Below are positions 50,487-60,988 of a stretch of 64,000 bases of DNA, in pieces. The DNA is from Timema cristinae (taxonomy: Eukaryota > Arthropoda > Insecta > Phasmatodea > Timematidae), in the NCBI GenBank assembly GCA_039000515.1, contig JBCFYV010009882.1, forward strand, positions 106,658,821 through 106,722,820. Reading direction: 5' to 3'. Every line of letters starts with the position of its first letter. Within the stretch, counting starts at the first letter, position 1. A program made the position numbers and the translations under genes. The notes beneath the pieces were generated by a model. That model worked only from the letters and a program-made list of their open reading frames with translations. It had not been told where the DNA came from and did no database searches.

Positions 50487-51269
50487 TTAGGTCGGGTTTT
50501 TCGGGGGGTCTATGAAGGACACCGCGCGTCCCAGGTTCACGAGAACGGGGTTGTGATCCGAGTCTAGCTCAGCTAGAGACTTCAGCACTAACCGCCTTCT
50601 GATCCCTCTGGAGACAACGAAGTCTAGGACGTCCAGGAGATAGCCGGGATTGAAAGGGAAGTGGGTAGGGGTCGGAGGCCCGGAAGCCACCAGGCCGTGT
50701 AGATCTATGACATCGCAGAGCAATCCGCCGCGAGCGCACATAATCCTAGAGCCCCATGAAGGGTGCTTAGCGTTGAAGTCACCACCGATTAAAACAGGCG
50801 TGGTACCTCGAAGCAGCACCTCCATGTCAGCCCTCGTAGGCTGGTTGAACTGGCGGTAGGGAAGGAAGTAGATGGAAATGAGACGCACTGGGCCAGTCGA
50901 GGTCACCAGTTGGATAGCCGTTGCTTCCATGTGTTGGAGGGGAGGAAGTGAGACGACGTGGTGGTCAAGGCTCCTTCGGACCAGAACCGCAGTCCCGCCC
51001 CTTCCCACATCCCCCGCTCGGTCACTACGATGGCAGATAAACTCTGCTAACGAGAACTTCATTGCGGAGCGCAAGTGGGTTTCTCCCAGCAGCATTACAT
51101 CGACACGATGCTTTGCCAGGAAATTTTCAAGCTCAGCCTTCTTCGTTGCGACTCCGTTGGCGTTCCAGAGTGCGACCGTGATTTCCTTCAGCGATGGTGG
51201 TCCTCTATTCGGGTGCACTGCCATGAGAGACCAGGTAGAGGATGATGTGCTCCATGACCAGGTGGCCAC
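50487..51269 (-). pseudogene. Inner LINE ORF2, AP-endonuclease domain
   Basis: Nicks target DNA to prime reverse transcription. Motifs in order: VALWNANGVATKKAEL, the catalytic Glu in LLGETHL, GGDFNAKHPSWGSR, and the terminal SDHNPVLV. The domain looks complete in about 220 residues. The frame is lost after PPKNPT just before the RT part. Its start overlaps the end of ORF1 (51205-51269). Confidence 0.93.
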
Positions 51270-51474
51270 GGTTACTCCTCGGAGACTCCTGGACCTTCCT
51301 CAAGAGACTCGATGAAAAGTCCCATGGGTCCAGTCCTGGAATACCCTTGAGTAGCTCAATGCAATTTTTGAGCTTTGCAGGATGATGCAACCTCGGGTGT
51401 GGGGGTTACAGGGTTAAAGAGGGTAGGAGTTGGGAGTGGAAGGAAAGGGTTAGAAGGGTGTAGGATGGCAGTGT
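51205..51474 (-). pseudogene. Inner LINE ORF1, C-terminal end only
   Basis: Contains LKNCIELLKGIPGLDPWDFS and LLRKVQESPRSNRG, matching the outer copy's ORF1 end. The element is truncated at 51474, so the rest of ORF1 is missing. Confidence 0.85.
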
Positions 51475-51640
51475 CCAAATATGAAGCGAGCGATGACGTT
51501 TATATAGTCACGGAACTGACCTACTCGGGGACAAGTTAGCATCAGGACATCTAAGGGAGGAGGGGGGTAATGGGGGAAAGTTTCAAAAACTGCGCTCTTT
51601 GATGGTGTGGCGCCCATAGAAACTTATCTGCCATTCCTTG

Positions 51641-52660
51641 GAAGCGTGGCTTGTGAGTAAGACGTCAAATTGCTGGTTATGCCGGCATGGTCAGATGGGG
51701 CAGCTTTCCTGGAGCTTGGGCGTTTACCTTAACATAAATCCACAGTGAGTTAACACCTGACTACCTAGCACGGCGTATGGGTACACTTTTGTGATTGGTT
51801 GATATGGATCACGTGACCACGCCCCTCGCTCTCTGATTGGCAGTTGTTTTTCCCCCTCCCATCCCGTCCCCTTCTCCTGACCTCTTTTCCCAATTGTTGA
51901 TTACGAAATTTCCTCCCCTACAATCCAACCCCTACAACCCCCTCGCCAACCACCCCGGACATGTTGGTTCTTGGTGGTTAATTATTAATGATTGTTAATT
52001 GATTATTGCTAATTAATTATTGGCTAGGATTGAGGTGTTGGAGTTTTTTTATTAGCATAAGGTCTGCGGCGTTTCGGCATGAGGTCACTGCACGAAACTC
52101 TCGCTATGGCTGTCTTGTGTAGAATAAACAACTGCTCCCTGTCCCAAGACTGTTGGACTGCCTTTCACTTCCCCCACATCTCGTCATGCCCACCCCTCTT
52201 CTACTTCCTTTCTCTTTATCCCCCGCCACCAACCACAAAGTTCATGGACTCGGAAATATCAAATTTCAACATCTGGTTTTAACCGTAGTCCATGTTGTTA
52301 ATAGCATCGACCCCATTGCAGACTAGTTAACACTGCATTGTCCCGTTATCTGGCACTCGACCTCTTGAGCTCATCGAATGTGGTGGCTAAAGCTATTACT
52401 TAGCCACAAACAAGGCGTTTTCATGACAGACAGAGATTCAAACCTCGAACACCTGCACTAAGAGTGTTGAACGGTATCTAGCAAACCCCGACCTCGACAC
52501 ATTTTTTAGCAGCACGTCCTAAATCCTTGGGGTGATGTGTACCAGCATTTCGGGAGAGTGGAAAATCACCCAAGAGAAATTCGAACCCAAGACCTCCTTC
52601 CACCATAACTACGGGTGTCAAAGTCCTCTGAATGCGCCCCAAGTCAAATAACCTTGTTGT
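51641..52660. other. Sequence between the LINE and the Polinton; possible old SINE
   Basis: It may include the outer LINE's 5' untranslated region. Near 52430-52620 there are tRNA-like B-box strings in reverse (gattcaaacctcgaac, aaattcgaacccaag) compatible with an old SINE. No gene is recognised. Confidence 0.35.
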
Positions 52661-53050
52661 TTTTCAGCTCATGCGATGAAAATTATACTCAGTCATTGAC
52701 ACGGGATTCGAACCCGGGATTTTTCGAACAACAACAAAAATAAACCTCTGTCTCTTTGTTAAAAGCTATATAATTTTTAGTATCGAAAGTTTTTTTAGCT
52801 CACGCTATGAAAAGTATACTTGTAATATTTATGATTACTCAGTCATTGACACGGGATTCGAACCCGGGACTTTTGGAACATCAACAAATATAAAGTTCTG
52901 TGTCTCGGGCTAAAAAAAAAGCGATATAATTATTTGTACCGAAAGTTTTTTATTTATGATTACTCAGTCATTGACACGGGATTCGAACTCGGGACTTTTG
53001 GCTCAACACAAAAATAATTATCATACGCAATATAGAGTTCTGTCTCTCCC
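52660..53050 (-). repeat. Tandem repeat with three tRNA T-arm-like (B-box) motifs, reverse orientation
   Basis: Three units of about 125-150 bp share tgattactcagtcattgaca and gggattcgaacccggg (52703-52718, 52853-52868; gggattcgaactcggg at 52978-52993). On the minus strand each reads as a perfect or near-perfect tRNA T arm, but no other part of a tRNA is present. It lies left of the Polinton promoter, where a terminal inverted repeat could be. Confidence 0.85.
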
Positions 53051-53059
53051 CCTGATGAT

Positions 53060-53800
53060 TTTGAGATTGTCACGCTTTATGTTATCGAAAAAGTAACAGT
53101 GGGGGCTTGAAATGAGCTGTCAGCTATTAAGGAAAACTCGTACTATGCTCTTAATGCAAGAGTGAAATAATGGCTGATTTTTATCAGAGATCATATTGTA
53201 GCGGCAAACTATCTGAGGATACTTGCAGCGGAATTTTAAAAAGTATATACCAGATTGTTTCAAATTGTCTAGAATTAAACAAGTAATAATAAAGTAGGTG
53301 TGTATCCGTTCAATGCTCCCGAGTTAGATACACGGTCTCAAACGCCGCTCCCACCGTCATAGACGCCTTAGGTCACGCGACCATCGACCGGGGGCATACC
53401 ACTCAATGCACACAACATTTGCGAGAGTGAGAAAAAATGGGGTGGTTTTGATGATCGGCTTGATTTTCCTAGCATAGCTACGCTTTACCAGCATAGGATA
53501 GGAAAGTGCACCAGCATTTTGCTAAGCTGAACTTATTCATTCTGCGCCATGGGGTACCCATAACCTGAGGGCTAGCACAGCTAATGTCGTCCTTGTGTAC
53601 CCGCACTTGCAATTCATTCTGCGGCAAAGTGTACTTATAGTTGCATGAACAGACATAGCAGAGCGTCTACCCGGCACGTCCATCCTCAGCGGCAGCTAGA
53701 AGTTGTCTGGTGGATAACGGGACTTAAAAAGGGTCTTGTGCGCATAGGACATGCGCAGATGTGTAATGGGCAATCGAAGCCATTACAGGCGGCATGGCCT
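53060..53800. other. Sequence upstream of the Polinton promoter, no gene
   Basis: A partial repeat (ttcattctgcgccatggggt / ttcattctgcggcaaagtg) lies near 53540-53630. The left end of the Polinton should lie in or before this stretch, but I could not define its terminal inverted repeat or its 6-bp target duplication. Confidence 0.4.
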
Positions 53801-53810
53801 TTGAATTCCC

Positions 53811-53818
53811 TATAAATA
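53811..53818 (+). promoter_or_regulatory. TATA box of the left-end Polinton gene
   Basis: TATAAATA, followed about 25-30 bases later by an initiator-like tcattacagttgg and, at 53879, by the first ATG in good context (caagATG). Confidence 0.7.
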
Positions 53819-53878
53819 GACCTCAAAATCATTACAGTTGGTCATTTAAATTTGTGATTGGCTCCGATAATAATCAAG

Positions 53879-56770
53879 ATGAGTTTCGACGCGCTGTAAA
53901 ATTGGATAAATTTAGGTATGTTTTAAAATCGGTTTGTATATTTTAATGGTTACTATTTTGCTTATTAAGTCTTTGATGTAAAGCGGAATTTATTCCTTTG
54001 ACAGACTTTCAAGAAAACCCATCCCCACCACCTACAATGCCGGTAGCGCCAGGTAGCCCTGATCCACTAGAGTTTTTCAGCAAGGACGGAATTTGCCTGG
54101 CGGATGACGACTGGTCCATGGGTAATTAACGTCCTGATTTAGATTTGAGTGTGATTGGCGTGTAGTTTTTTCTCACGATAGTAATTAATATGTATTTATA
54201 TAATTTCAGAATACTGGGATCCTAATGGGCTGGATGAGGGGCTGCGAGCCAACGTAGCACCTACAGCGACGTGCGTGCTGGCGCCTGTCCTGGCTGAGGC
54301 GGGCCCTGTACTAGAAGCGGCCGGTGCTCGGCACGGCGTCACCAGCGTCCTCAGGCCGGCCCCGGCCATCCTCATGCCACCCCCATCATCCTCTCACCAG
54401 CACCCCTCTACAGGCCCAATACCCCCCACAGACGCTGGCGGAAATTCGCTCCCCGATGTTTGGGGTGAATTGGACGCGATAGACCGGCTGATATGTAAGT
54501 ACCGTCTACAAGTAACTATACTATAGCCAATAATTTGGAAATAGACATTTTTGTCTGCGCTCTCTTTCTCCCAAACCACCGTTATTTCGACAGCATACCA
54601 AATACTTTTGTCAGCTGGCCGTTTTGAGAAGGTTGTCATAGACAGAAAATTATAATTGTCGCTGTAGCCATTTATTAAATTCACGTTTACAATGTGCTGG
54701 ATCAAATATTCAGCCATCATTTTAGTGCATTCGATAGCGTGTCTGTATAGTAAACTATTGGTCCCGGGTTCACTTCCCGACACGGTTGGTTTGATAAATT
54801 ATCATACAGCTGGTGGGTTTTGTGAATGTTATAGTCTTAACATTTATGGATAAAATAAGTGACCCGAGCTTTAGATTGAATAAAATTAGTAACAGTTATA
54901 AATTAAAACAAAATTATTCCCACTAAGAATAAACTTAATTCTGTCCACTTTCTATTTTTACCAATTTGTGTGAATACATGTATTCCCTGCAAATACCTTA
55001 TTTCATTTATGACGTGTGTGTGGTTGTGCTTGCTTAGCGGGCCAACAGATGGCGTTGAAAGCCTGTTTCGAACATTAATTCAGTTTTAAAAGGGGGGGAT
55101 TATATGTTTCTTACAGGCATCCAGGAGAAATTATATTGTTGATTTAGCCGATCATAATTGAGAGAGAGAAAGAGAGAGAGACAAACCCTGTATTTTTGCC
55201 TAGACAAGGGACACTGGTTCGATTCCAAACATGGGGTGAAAATGAGGGTTTAACTGACCTGGACTAAATTTTTTAGTTGTCCTAGGGTGTATTTATTACA
55301 CACACTTTGTGAAAGGTCCCGGGTTCGAATCCCTACATGGGTGAATATGTAGGTTTAACCCTTGATATGTTAAATTAACTGCCCTGGACTAATTTTGTAG
55401 TTGTACTAAGGTTAAAGTGTATTTATTGCACACACTTTGCGAAAGGTCCCGGGTTCGATTCCCTACATGTGTGAAAATGTAGGTTTAACCCTTGATAGTG
55501 TTAAATTAACTGAACCAGACTGTATTTTGTAGTTGTAATAAGGTTAGAGTGTATTTATTACACATACTTTGTGAAAGGTCCCGGGTTTGATTCCTTACAT
55601 GGGTGAAATAAATTAACTGAACCGGACTGTATTTTGTAGTTGTACTAAGGTTCGAGTGTATTTATTACACACACTTTGCAAAATGTCCCGGGTTCGATTC
55701 TAGGCATAGATGAAAATGTAGGTGTAACCCCTCATAATGATAAATTAACGGCCTTGGACTGTATTTGTAGCTGTACTATGGTTCGAGTGTATTTATTACA
55801 CACACTTTGCGAATGTTGGTATCCGTTAAAGCAATTATATTTAGGAAAAAATTTAACATATCATATTAATACCGAAAGTAGATTGAAATTGAAAAGTATT
55901 ATATATTTTAAGGAGAGAAAAAAAATACGCACATGTTTGGAAGAATTTTATTTAAAGTGCTTACTTTGACACGTGCTTTGGTGTTATAGTTCAAATGAAA
56001 GCGGGAAATAGCGGGATGGTCCTCCCACCGCCACCAGCAGCGAGTTCCCCTCACATACCTTAGGAGCACCGCCTCAGAGCCAGGGAGACGGTGCTCGAGC
56101 CCAAGCTGCGGTGCGGCAGACGGGGTCCATGGTGGCGGCGACAGCGGGACTGTCTTCAGCCCCGCGATCGGGATTTAGTGGCCCGGTAAACCAGGTAGAT
56201 GGGGCCCTGTCGAATGGTGTCCCTCTTCGGATCGTCAAAGGGAGAATTAAAGAAATGAAGCGTTTCTTTTATACTGGTAAAGAAATTACCGTACATCTTG
56301 GTGCTCCAGCAAGCGATCGTGACGCATTGAGCTGGCTTGAAGAACAAATTACTAATTTGCTCAATCGGCTGCAAGACCATGCCATCAGCGCCGATGACCA
56401 TGTCGGCTTACTTTTGAATAGCACGGACTTGACGTTGAACCCTGTATATGTCTCATTTAGCATTTCCTTAAACGCACATTATATCTTGCTTATTAAAAAT
56501 CCCAGAGATAAAGCTCAGATTCAAACCTTTGAACGTCAAGTCTGTCCTGAAAATCCCCATGTCTTACAAGAGGCTTACACTGATGCTACAAGTACTCCTC
56601 ACGGGTATATATTGTTAGATTTCAAACAAGGTACAGATATAGAACCCACACTTCCCGATTACAGATCATTTCATAACCATGAGTCCCAAAGTGTTGAAGC
56701 AGGCCCCTCTGCTACGTGCGATGTATCACATGAATCCGAAGCAACGTGTCGCCTTTCTGAAAACTGCTGA
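53879..56770 (+). pseudogene. Polinton left-end spliced gene, acidic N-terminus, unknown function
   Basis: Exon 1 53879-53915 (donor GTATGT), exon 2 54005-54121 (acceptor tcctttgacag, donor GTAATT), exon 3 54210-54494 (acceptor ataatttcag, donor GTAAGT), and a last exon that probably starts at 56160 (tgtcttcag) and ends at 56770; an upstream start between 56012 and 56160 is possible. Phases 1-1-1 keep one frame. The N-terminal part is acidic (PLEFFSKDGICLADDDWSM), then Pro/Ala-rich; the last exon has ITVHLGAPASDRDALSWLEE and a C-terminal HGYILLDFKQGT, both as I recall from proteins upstream of the small basic gene in invertebrate Polintons. A TAA at codon 7 (53897) breaks exon 1; translation could restart at ATG 54037. 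Function unknown. Exon joins are inferred from splice sites only. Confidence 0.6.
55230..55816 (+). repeat. Tandem repeat with five tRNA T-arm-like (B-box) motifs, forward orientation
   Basis: Units of about 107-132 bp carry cccgggttcgaatccc-type cores at 55318, 55448, 55580 and 55687, plus an upstream one at 55216 (ggttcgattcc), each preceded by gtgtatttattacacacact. A further isolated motif (cccgggttcacttcccg) is at 54763. The array lies in the long last intron of the left-end gene. None belongs to a complete tRNA. Confidence 0.88.
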
Positions 56771-57026
56771 CAAGAAACTGATTGACTCTGTTTGCGAGTG
56801 TGCCTACAACACTTTAAAAGGGCGGGTGCGGTTGAAAAATGCGCAGAAGACAAAGTTACGTGCTCGCAAGCAGGTGTTGCGCAAGCTGGTCATACGATGA
56901 GAGTGCTGGAAGAAGAAGAGACGACTACTCGTTCAGAAGGGAGGAGCGTTCTTGCCCTTTCATTTAGCCCCTTTAATTAGCGGTGTCCTTGGTACCTTAT
57001 TCAACAAGTTGTTGTGCGATATCTAA
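56679..57026 (+). pseudogene. Polinton small basic protein, one internal stop
   Basis: Starts MSPKVLKQAPLLRAMYHMNP and continues with LIDSVCECAYNTLKGRVRL and a run of Arg/Lys (KLRARKQVLRKL). A TGA at 56898-56900 interrupts it, after which the same frame reads KKKRRLLVQKGGAFLPFHLA and ends at 57026. The layout of a helical N-terminus, a basic middle and a QKGG-hydrophobic end matches a short protein I recognise from many invertebrate Polintons; its job is not known to me. It overlaps the end of the previous gene by 92 bases. Confidence 0.75.
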
Positions 57027-58082
57027 TGACCGTTCCGAGCTCGGGATCACCCCTCGAAAGGGAGGCGGAGCGATCTAGTGGCAAGCAAACACACTACGCC
57101 ACCCTTACCCCTTTTCCCGCGCTGTCCGATAGGCGGGTCACGATCCTCCCCAAGAAACCCAGCGCACCAGTCCGCTAGTTCTAAACGATCTAAGAGTTCG
57201 CTCCAGGTCAAAGGACTCGATCAAGCCAAATGCCTTACCAAAAAAAGGACAACAAAAAACCATTCAACTGTAAAAATGTATAACAATAATGTGGTAGCTT
57301 TAGTCAGAGTAATTATAAGAGGTTTAAGATATATATGTTAGCATAAGTTTAAAGAATAAGACTGAGGAGGAGGGTTGGGCCCAACCTTCTCTAGCTGATG
57401 AATATTGTCAATGTAAGGAGATAACGAAAAAATAGTCATACACTTCAAGCCATCTCATCCTAACCCTCTTGGGGCTTTGGGAAGCCATCTATTGGTCTGG
57501 TTTTATTTTTTGCAAACAACCCTTCCTACCTTTCCTGCGCTCAGAACCATTCGGGCTGCCACTCGACCCCTCCTACCTTTCCAGCGCTCAGAACCATTTG
57601 GGCTGCCATTCTATCTTTCCCACCCTTTCAGCGCTCAGAACCATTCGGGCTGCCACTCCACCCTACTACCTTTCCAGCGCTCAGAACCATCTGGGCTGCC
57701 AACTCCTTATCGAATTTCCACCCTCTCCTCATGACCCCCCTCCAAAGCCTTCACAGTACCACCGTAGCAAAGAAGGGACACGCCGCAAAGCCAGGGCAGA
57801 ACATTACAACATTTTTAAAGCCCTTCTCACACCTGCCATCCCCCCGCGTTCCCCCGCAGCTCCTATCCACGCAACCCGCCTATATGTTACGACCCCTCTC
57901 TCCTCCACCTCCCTCGTATCATCTTTCCGACTACCGCTCTCTGACCCTTTCGGACCCAATAAGGACGCATATCAAATGCTTCTCTAATAAAAAACTGCAG
58001 CGGTGACTTCTCGACTTGGGCCTGGACGACGCACCTCCAATTTCCCGAAACAAGAATCGAGCTTAGAAAAACAAAGTAAATA
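57027..58082. other. Non-coding stretch between Polinton genes, with a 50-60-bp repeat
   Basis: Four tandem copies of a segment built on agcgctcagaaccattcggg ctgcca lie at 57529-57705. The plus-strand open frame at 57469-57987 owes its length to this repeat and has no recognisable domain. Confidence 0.55.
57529..57705 (+). repeat. 50-60-bp tandem repeat, four copies
   Basis: Each unit contains cctttccagcgctcagaacc att(c/t)gggctgcca; spacers between units vary in length. Confidence 0.85.
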
Positions 58083-58755
58083 ATGGAGCACACGAAAAAG
58101 ATGATATTGGCGTCCCCGGGATCATTACACCATTACGAGCAACATCACCAACAAGTGGCATCAGCAACAAATCTAGTAGTCTACAAGTTGTACAAGGAAA
58201 TGGAAAAAATCCTCCCTTCAAAACTTGAGGACAAGTCTAAATGGACTTTATACCAACAAGTGCTACAGCGCTATCTGCACTTTAGTCAACCCCCTCCGCC
58301 ATCTGAAAATACTGCCACCACCCTTACTACTACCACCACCACCACCCCTGAAGTGTCTGTACTTCCCATCCCTGCTGTACTTAATACTGTACCAGCACAG
58401 GCACGTAAAAAAGCTGAACTTTTACTAGAAACATATTATTTCCCGAGGCGGCATCTCTTGGGACTCAAACGGAGAAGTGAGTATTCAAGATACGCCTATC
58501 CGTAGATCCAATATTGTGGATTTAGTCAACGATCTGGTCAGAGCAAGAAGACACAGTGAGCCGTCGTGGTGGCGAGAGTATCTCACAGTGCTGCAAAAAA
58601 TAAACGTTCCGAAATAATTGTTTGTAAATCCGAAACGTTTGACGCTCATTAGGGATCCAACGCCCATACCACAACCACTTACACCGTCGCAACGCCCTAA
58701 GAAGAAGAAACCGAAGAGGGTGGATGAAAACAGGTGGCTGGCGTTCCGAGCTTAA
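58083..58755 (+). pseudogene. Polinton-associated protein with SNIVDLVNDLVR motif, frameshift and stop
   Basis: The N-terminal frame (58083 to about 58430) has a helical start and KWTLYQQVLQRYLHF, then a Pro/Thr linker and LNTVPAQARKKAELLLE. After a frameshift near 58435 the other frame continues ISWDSNGEVSIQDTPI, RRSNIVDLVNDLVRARR, EYLTVLQKINVP, a TAA at 58615-58617, and a Lys-rich end KKKKPKRVDENRW stopping at 58755. The combination is one I recognise from Polinton and related invertebrate elements, always near the integrase; a role in DNA or chromatin binding is only a guess. Its stop overlaps the integrase start (TAATG). Confidence 0.75.
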
Positions 58756-59813
58756 TGGCCCGTTTAGCTGACATCTACTACGTCCCTTCTCATCCTGCAG
58801 GGTTTGTAGGGGTGGCGTCGCTCATAAAGGAGTCCAAGAAAGATCCCGAAAAAGTACGAGAATGGCTTCGTGCGCAGAACGCTTATACCCTTCACAAACC
58901 GGTGATAAAAAAGTTTCCACGCAACAAGTACGTGGTATCAAACATTGACGATCTCTGGCAAGCCGATCTCAAAGATATGCGAAGTCTCAGAAAATACAAC
59001 GACGGTGCAGTGTACTTGCTCACCATCATAGACATGTTTAGCAAGATGTCCTGTGCGAGGACGCCTCCGTCCAAGACGGGGAGCGTAGTGAGAGACGCCT
59101 TTCGGGACATTTTCAAGCAAAGCGGCCGTAAACCTCTAAGTTTACAGACGGACAAGGAGAAAGAGTTCACGGCACGTCTAGTCCGGAAATTTCTCAAGCA
59201 AGAAAGCGTGCATTACTACACCACTCATAATCCGGACGTGAAGGCAAGCATCATGGAACAATTCAATAGAACTTTGAAAGGACGCATGGGGCGCTACTTT
59301 ACAAAAAATAACATGTATTGGTATGTGGACGTCTTACAAAATCTAGCCGAGGCTTACAACGGCGCTAAACATTCCAGTATCAAGATGGCGCCAGCCGACG
59401 TTTCAGAAACTAATGTGCTTCAAGTCAGAGATAATCTGTACGGCAAAAGGCGTCCAAACTCGAATAGTAAGCCAAAAATAAAAGTCGGTGACACGGTGCG
59501 TATTATCAAATCCAAAATGTTGTTTGAAAAGTGCTACTAAATCAATTGGAGCGAAGAGATTTTCAAAGTCAGCAGTGTCATGTTGCGACAACCTGTCGTC
59601 TATTGGCTGACCGATCTTGATGGCGAGGAGGTAGAGGGGACGTTTTACGAACCATAATTGCAACGCGTACGTCTCCCCGAAACTTTTAAAGTTGATAAAA
59701 TACTACGTGTCAAGGTTAAAGGCGTCAGAAAGAAATAGTACGTGCAGTGGAAAGGTTACCCCGCCAAGTTTAATTTTTGGATTTCTGCCAGTTACGTCAG
59801 CGCCCTACCATGA
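58755..59813 (+). pseudogene. Polinton integrase (DDE, retroviral type) with chromodomain, three internal stops
   Basis: Joins the excised or copied element to host DNA. Start ATG 58755. N-terminal region DIYYVPSHPAGFVGV and AQNAYTLHKPVIKKFPRNKY, a zinc-binding-like linker, then the catalytic core: first Asp in DDLWQADLKDMRSL, second Asp in SLQTDKEKEFTARLV, Glu in ASIMEQFNRTLKGRMGRYF, thus D, D-35-E spacing. The frame then stops at 59538, but continues in the same phase through a beta-rich domain (NWSEEIFKVSSV, YWLTDLDGEEVEGTFYEP) and a chromodomain (YVQWKGYPAKFNFW) to 59813, broken again at 59655 and 59736. The intact frame would be about 352 codons. The catalytic residues remain, but this copy cannot make the whole protein. 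Confidence 0.93.
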
Positions 59814-60577
59814 AGGACAGTTTTACATCACTTTGCCGAGCGACAGCTCTATGGGATATTTCCCGAAAAATACCCTCACGAATTTCACCACGCAACTTCC
59901 TTACCGTCTTACACTCGAAGGCCAGTCAGTGGGAAGTCGCTCTGGCTTAATTTCAATATCCGTGTTCTTTCACCACCGTAACCGAGGGCCAAAATATTAT
60001 ATGGTACAACGGTGTGGACGCTAACGGCGTGGAACAAATATTCAAGGATCCTAACCTTCCTGGAAACTACAGCATTATCCATGTATTGATCAAAGCTCTA
60101 AACGACGTAGAGGCGTTTAAAGGGTATTCCGGAGTTGTATTCAAGTACACAAACCCAAACAAAAATTGGACGTTGTCTCTTCTTCACCAAATATACAGCT
60201 GCTGACTCTATCAAGCCAACTAAGTCTACAGCTCGGTTTAGATCCTCTGACTAATCTGATCAAAGTCCCAAAGTCACCGTACGCCGCCAACATTTTACTA
60301 GGCTTGCCCTCGCAAATGTATCTACACGGATATCGTCGACCCTCAACCCGTGGGTGACATTGTGGCACCGCTGTTACGTATCGTCGGTATCAACAACATA
60401 AACTATCTCTACGGCATACATAATACAGTTAGCTATGGTTCATTGCACTACAAGCCCGTGATTAGAAGGCGAATTGAAAGCCTGGAAATCAATATAAGGA
60501 CAAACACGGGTGAACCTGTACCATTCAAGTTTGGAAAAATGTGCGTGAAACTTCATTTTAGACACTATTCAACATGA
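59810..60577 (+). pseudogene. Polinton minor capsid (penton-like) protein, several frameshifts
   Basis: Single jelly-roll vertex protein in the family. Pieces in order: GQFYITLPSDSSMGYFPKNT and LTNFTTQLPYRLTL (59817 on), after a shift PCSFTTVTEGQNIIWYNGVD and AFKGYSGVVFKYTNP (60000-60205; TAA at 59948), after another shift LSSQLSLQLGLDPLTN and SPYAANILLGLP (60166-60310), and after a third VGDIVAPLLRIVGI and INIRTNTGEPVPFKFGK to the stop at 60575-60577. The opening YITLPSDSSMGYFPKNT is the hallmark I rely on. ATG 59810 overlaps the integrase stop (ATGA). The gene is dead. Confidence 0.8.
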
Positions 60578-60987
60578 ACTGTCCCTACCAAAGATACTAC
60601 GTCAACCAGGCTGGAACAGGTATAGTTTCGATCTACCACGGTGATCCCTATCAACGAGGGCATGGGATAGGAAGTTTTTTCAGCGGCATTTTCAAAAGCG
60701 TCGTACCGTTGCTGAGAAGCAGCGCTAAAGCCGTTGGAAAACAGGTGCTTCATACGGGTATCGACGTGCTCTCCGACGTTGCCAATCAGCATCGTCCTTT
60801 CAAAGAGGCGCTACGGCACCGTGTCGGTGAGGCTGGAACTAACCTGAAACGCAAGGCGGAGCAGAAGATCGACACACTGATGACCGGTGCAGGTTATAAA
60901 GGGCGTCGTAAGAAGCACCGACGTCAGTATTCTGTCGTTGCCCGACGTAAAAAGGTCAAGAAAGAAGGTGTAGATATTTTCAGTTAA
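60574..60987 (+). CDS. Polinton pVI-like basic virion protein, intact frame
   Basis: 137 residues. The N-terminal third contains GHGIGSFFSGIFKSVVPLL, a glycine-flanked amphipathic helix, then SSAKAVGKQVLHTGIDVLSD; the C-terminus is strongly basic (GRRKKHRRQYSVVARRKKVK). In Polintons and adenovirus-like elements a protein of this shape is compared with adenovirus pVI or pX (membrane-active and DNA-condensing core proteins); that is inference from layout. The start ATG overlaps the stop of the preceding gene (ATGA), and the next gene begins one base after its stop codon. One of the few uninterrupted genes of the element. Confidence 0.75.
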   Translation: MNCPYQRYYVNQAGTGIVSIYHGDPYQRGHGIGSFFSGIFKSVVPLLRSSAKAVGKQVLHTGIDVLSDVANQHRPFKEALRHRVGEAGTNLKRKAEQKIDTLMTGAGYKGRRKKHRRQYSVVARRKKVKKEGVDIFS

Positions 60988-60988
60988 A

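Larger units (their letters stand above)
48219..51474 (-). mobile_element. Inner Jockey-like LINE, 5'-truncated, inserted in the outer LINE's ORF1
   Basis: The direct repeat ccaaatatga is at 48209-48218 and 51475-51484. The element has a short 3' tail (acacag-type repeats on the plus strand), the end of ORF1 and a nearly complete ORF2. It resembles the outer copy closely along its whole length, so it comes from the same family. Confidence 0.93.
40025..51640 (-). mobile_element. Outer Jockey-like LINE, interrupted by three later insertions
   Basis: Non-LTR retrotransposon of the Jockey type (ORF1 with zinc knuckles, ORF2 with endonuclease and reverse transcriptase, no RNase H). Its 3' end carries a hexamer tail (cacaat repeats on the plus strand, 40027-40062). 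Pieces in order from 3' to 5' are 40063-41614, 41871-42865, 46664-48218 and 51475 to about 51640. The joins are exact when the SINE (41615-41870), the hAT element (42866-46663) and the inner LINE (48219-51474) are removed. The 5' end is not certain; an ORF1-like start codon lies at 51634. All reading frames are broken. Confidence 0.85.

Noticed and set aside
52703..52993. tRNA genes suggested by perfect T-arm sequences
   Set aside because: No D arm, anticodon arm or acceptor stem can be folded around any of them.
57469..57987. Pro/Ser-rich open frame in the Polinton
   Set aside because: Its length comes from the tandem repeat beneath it, and overlapping frames are equally open.
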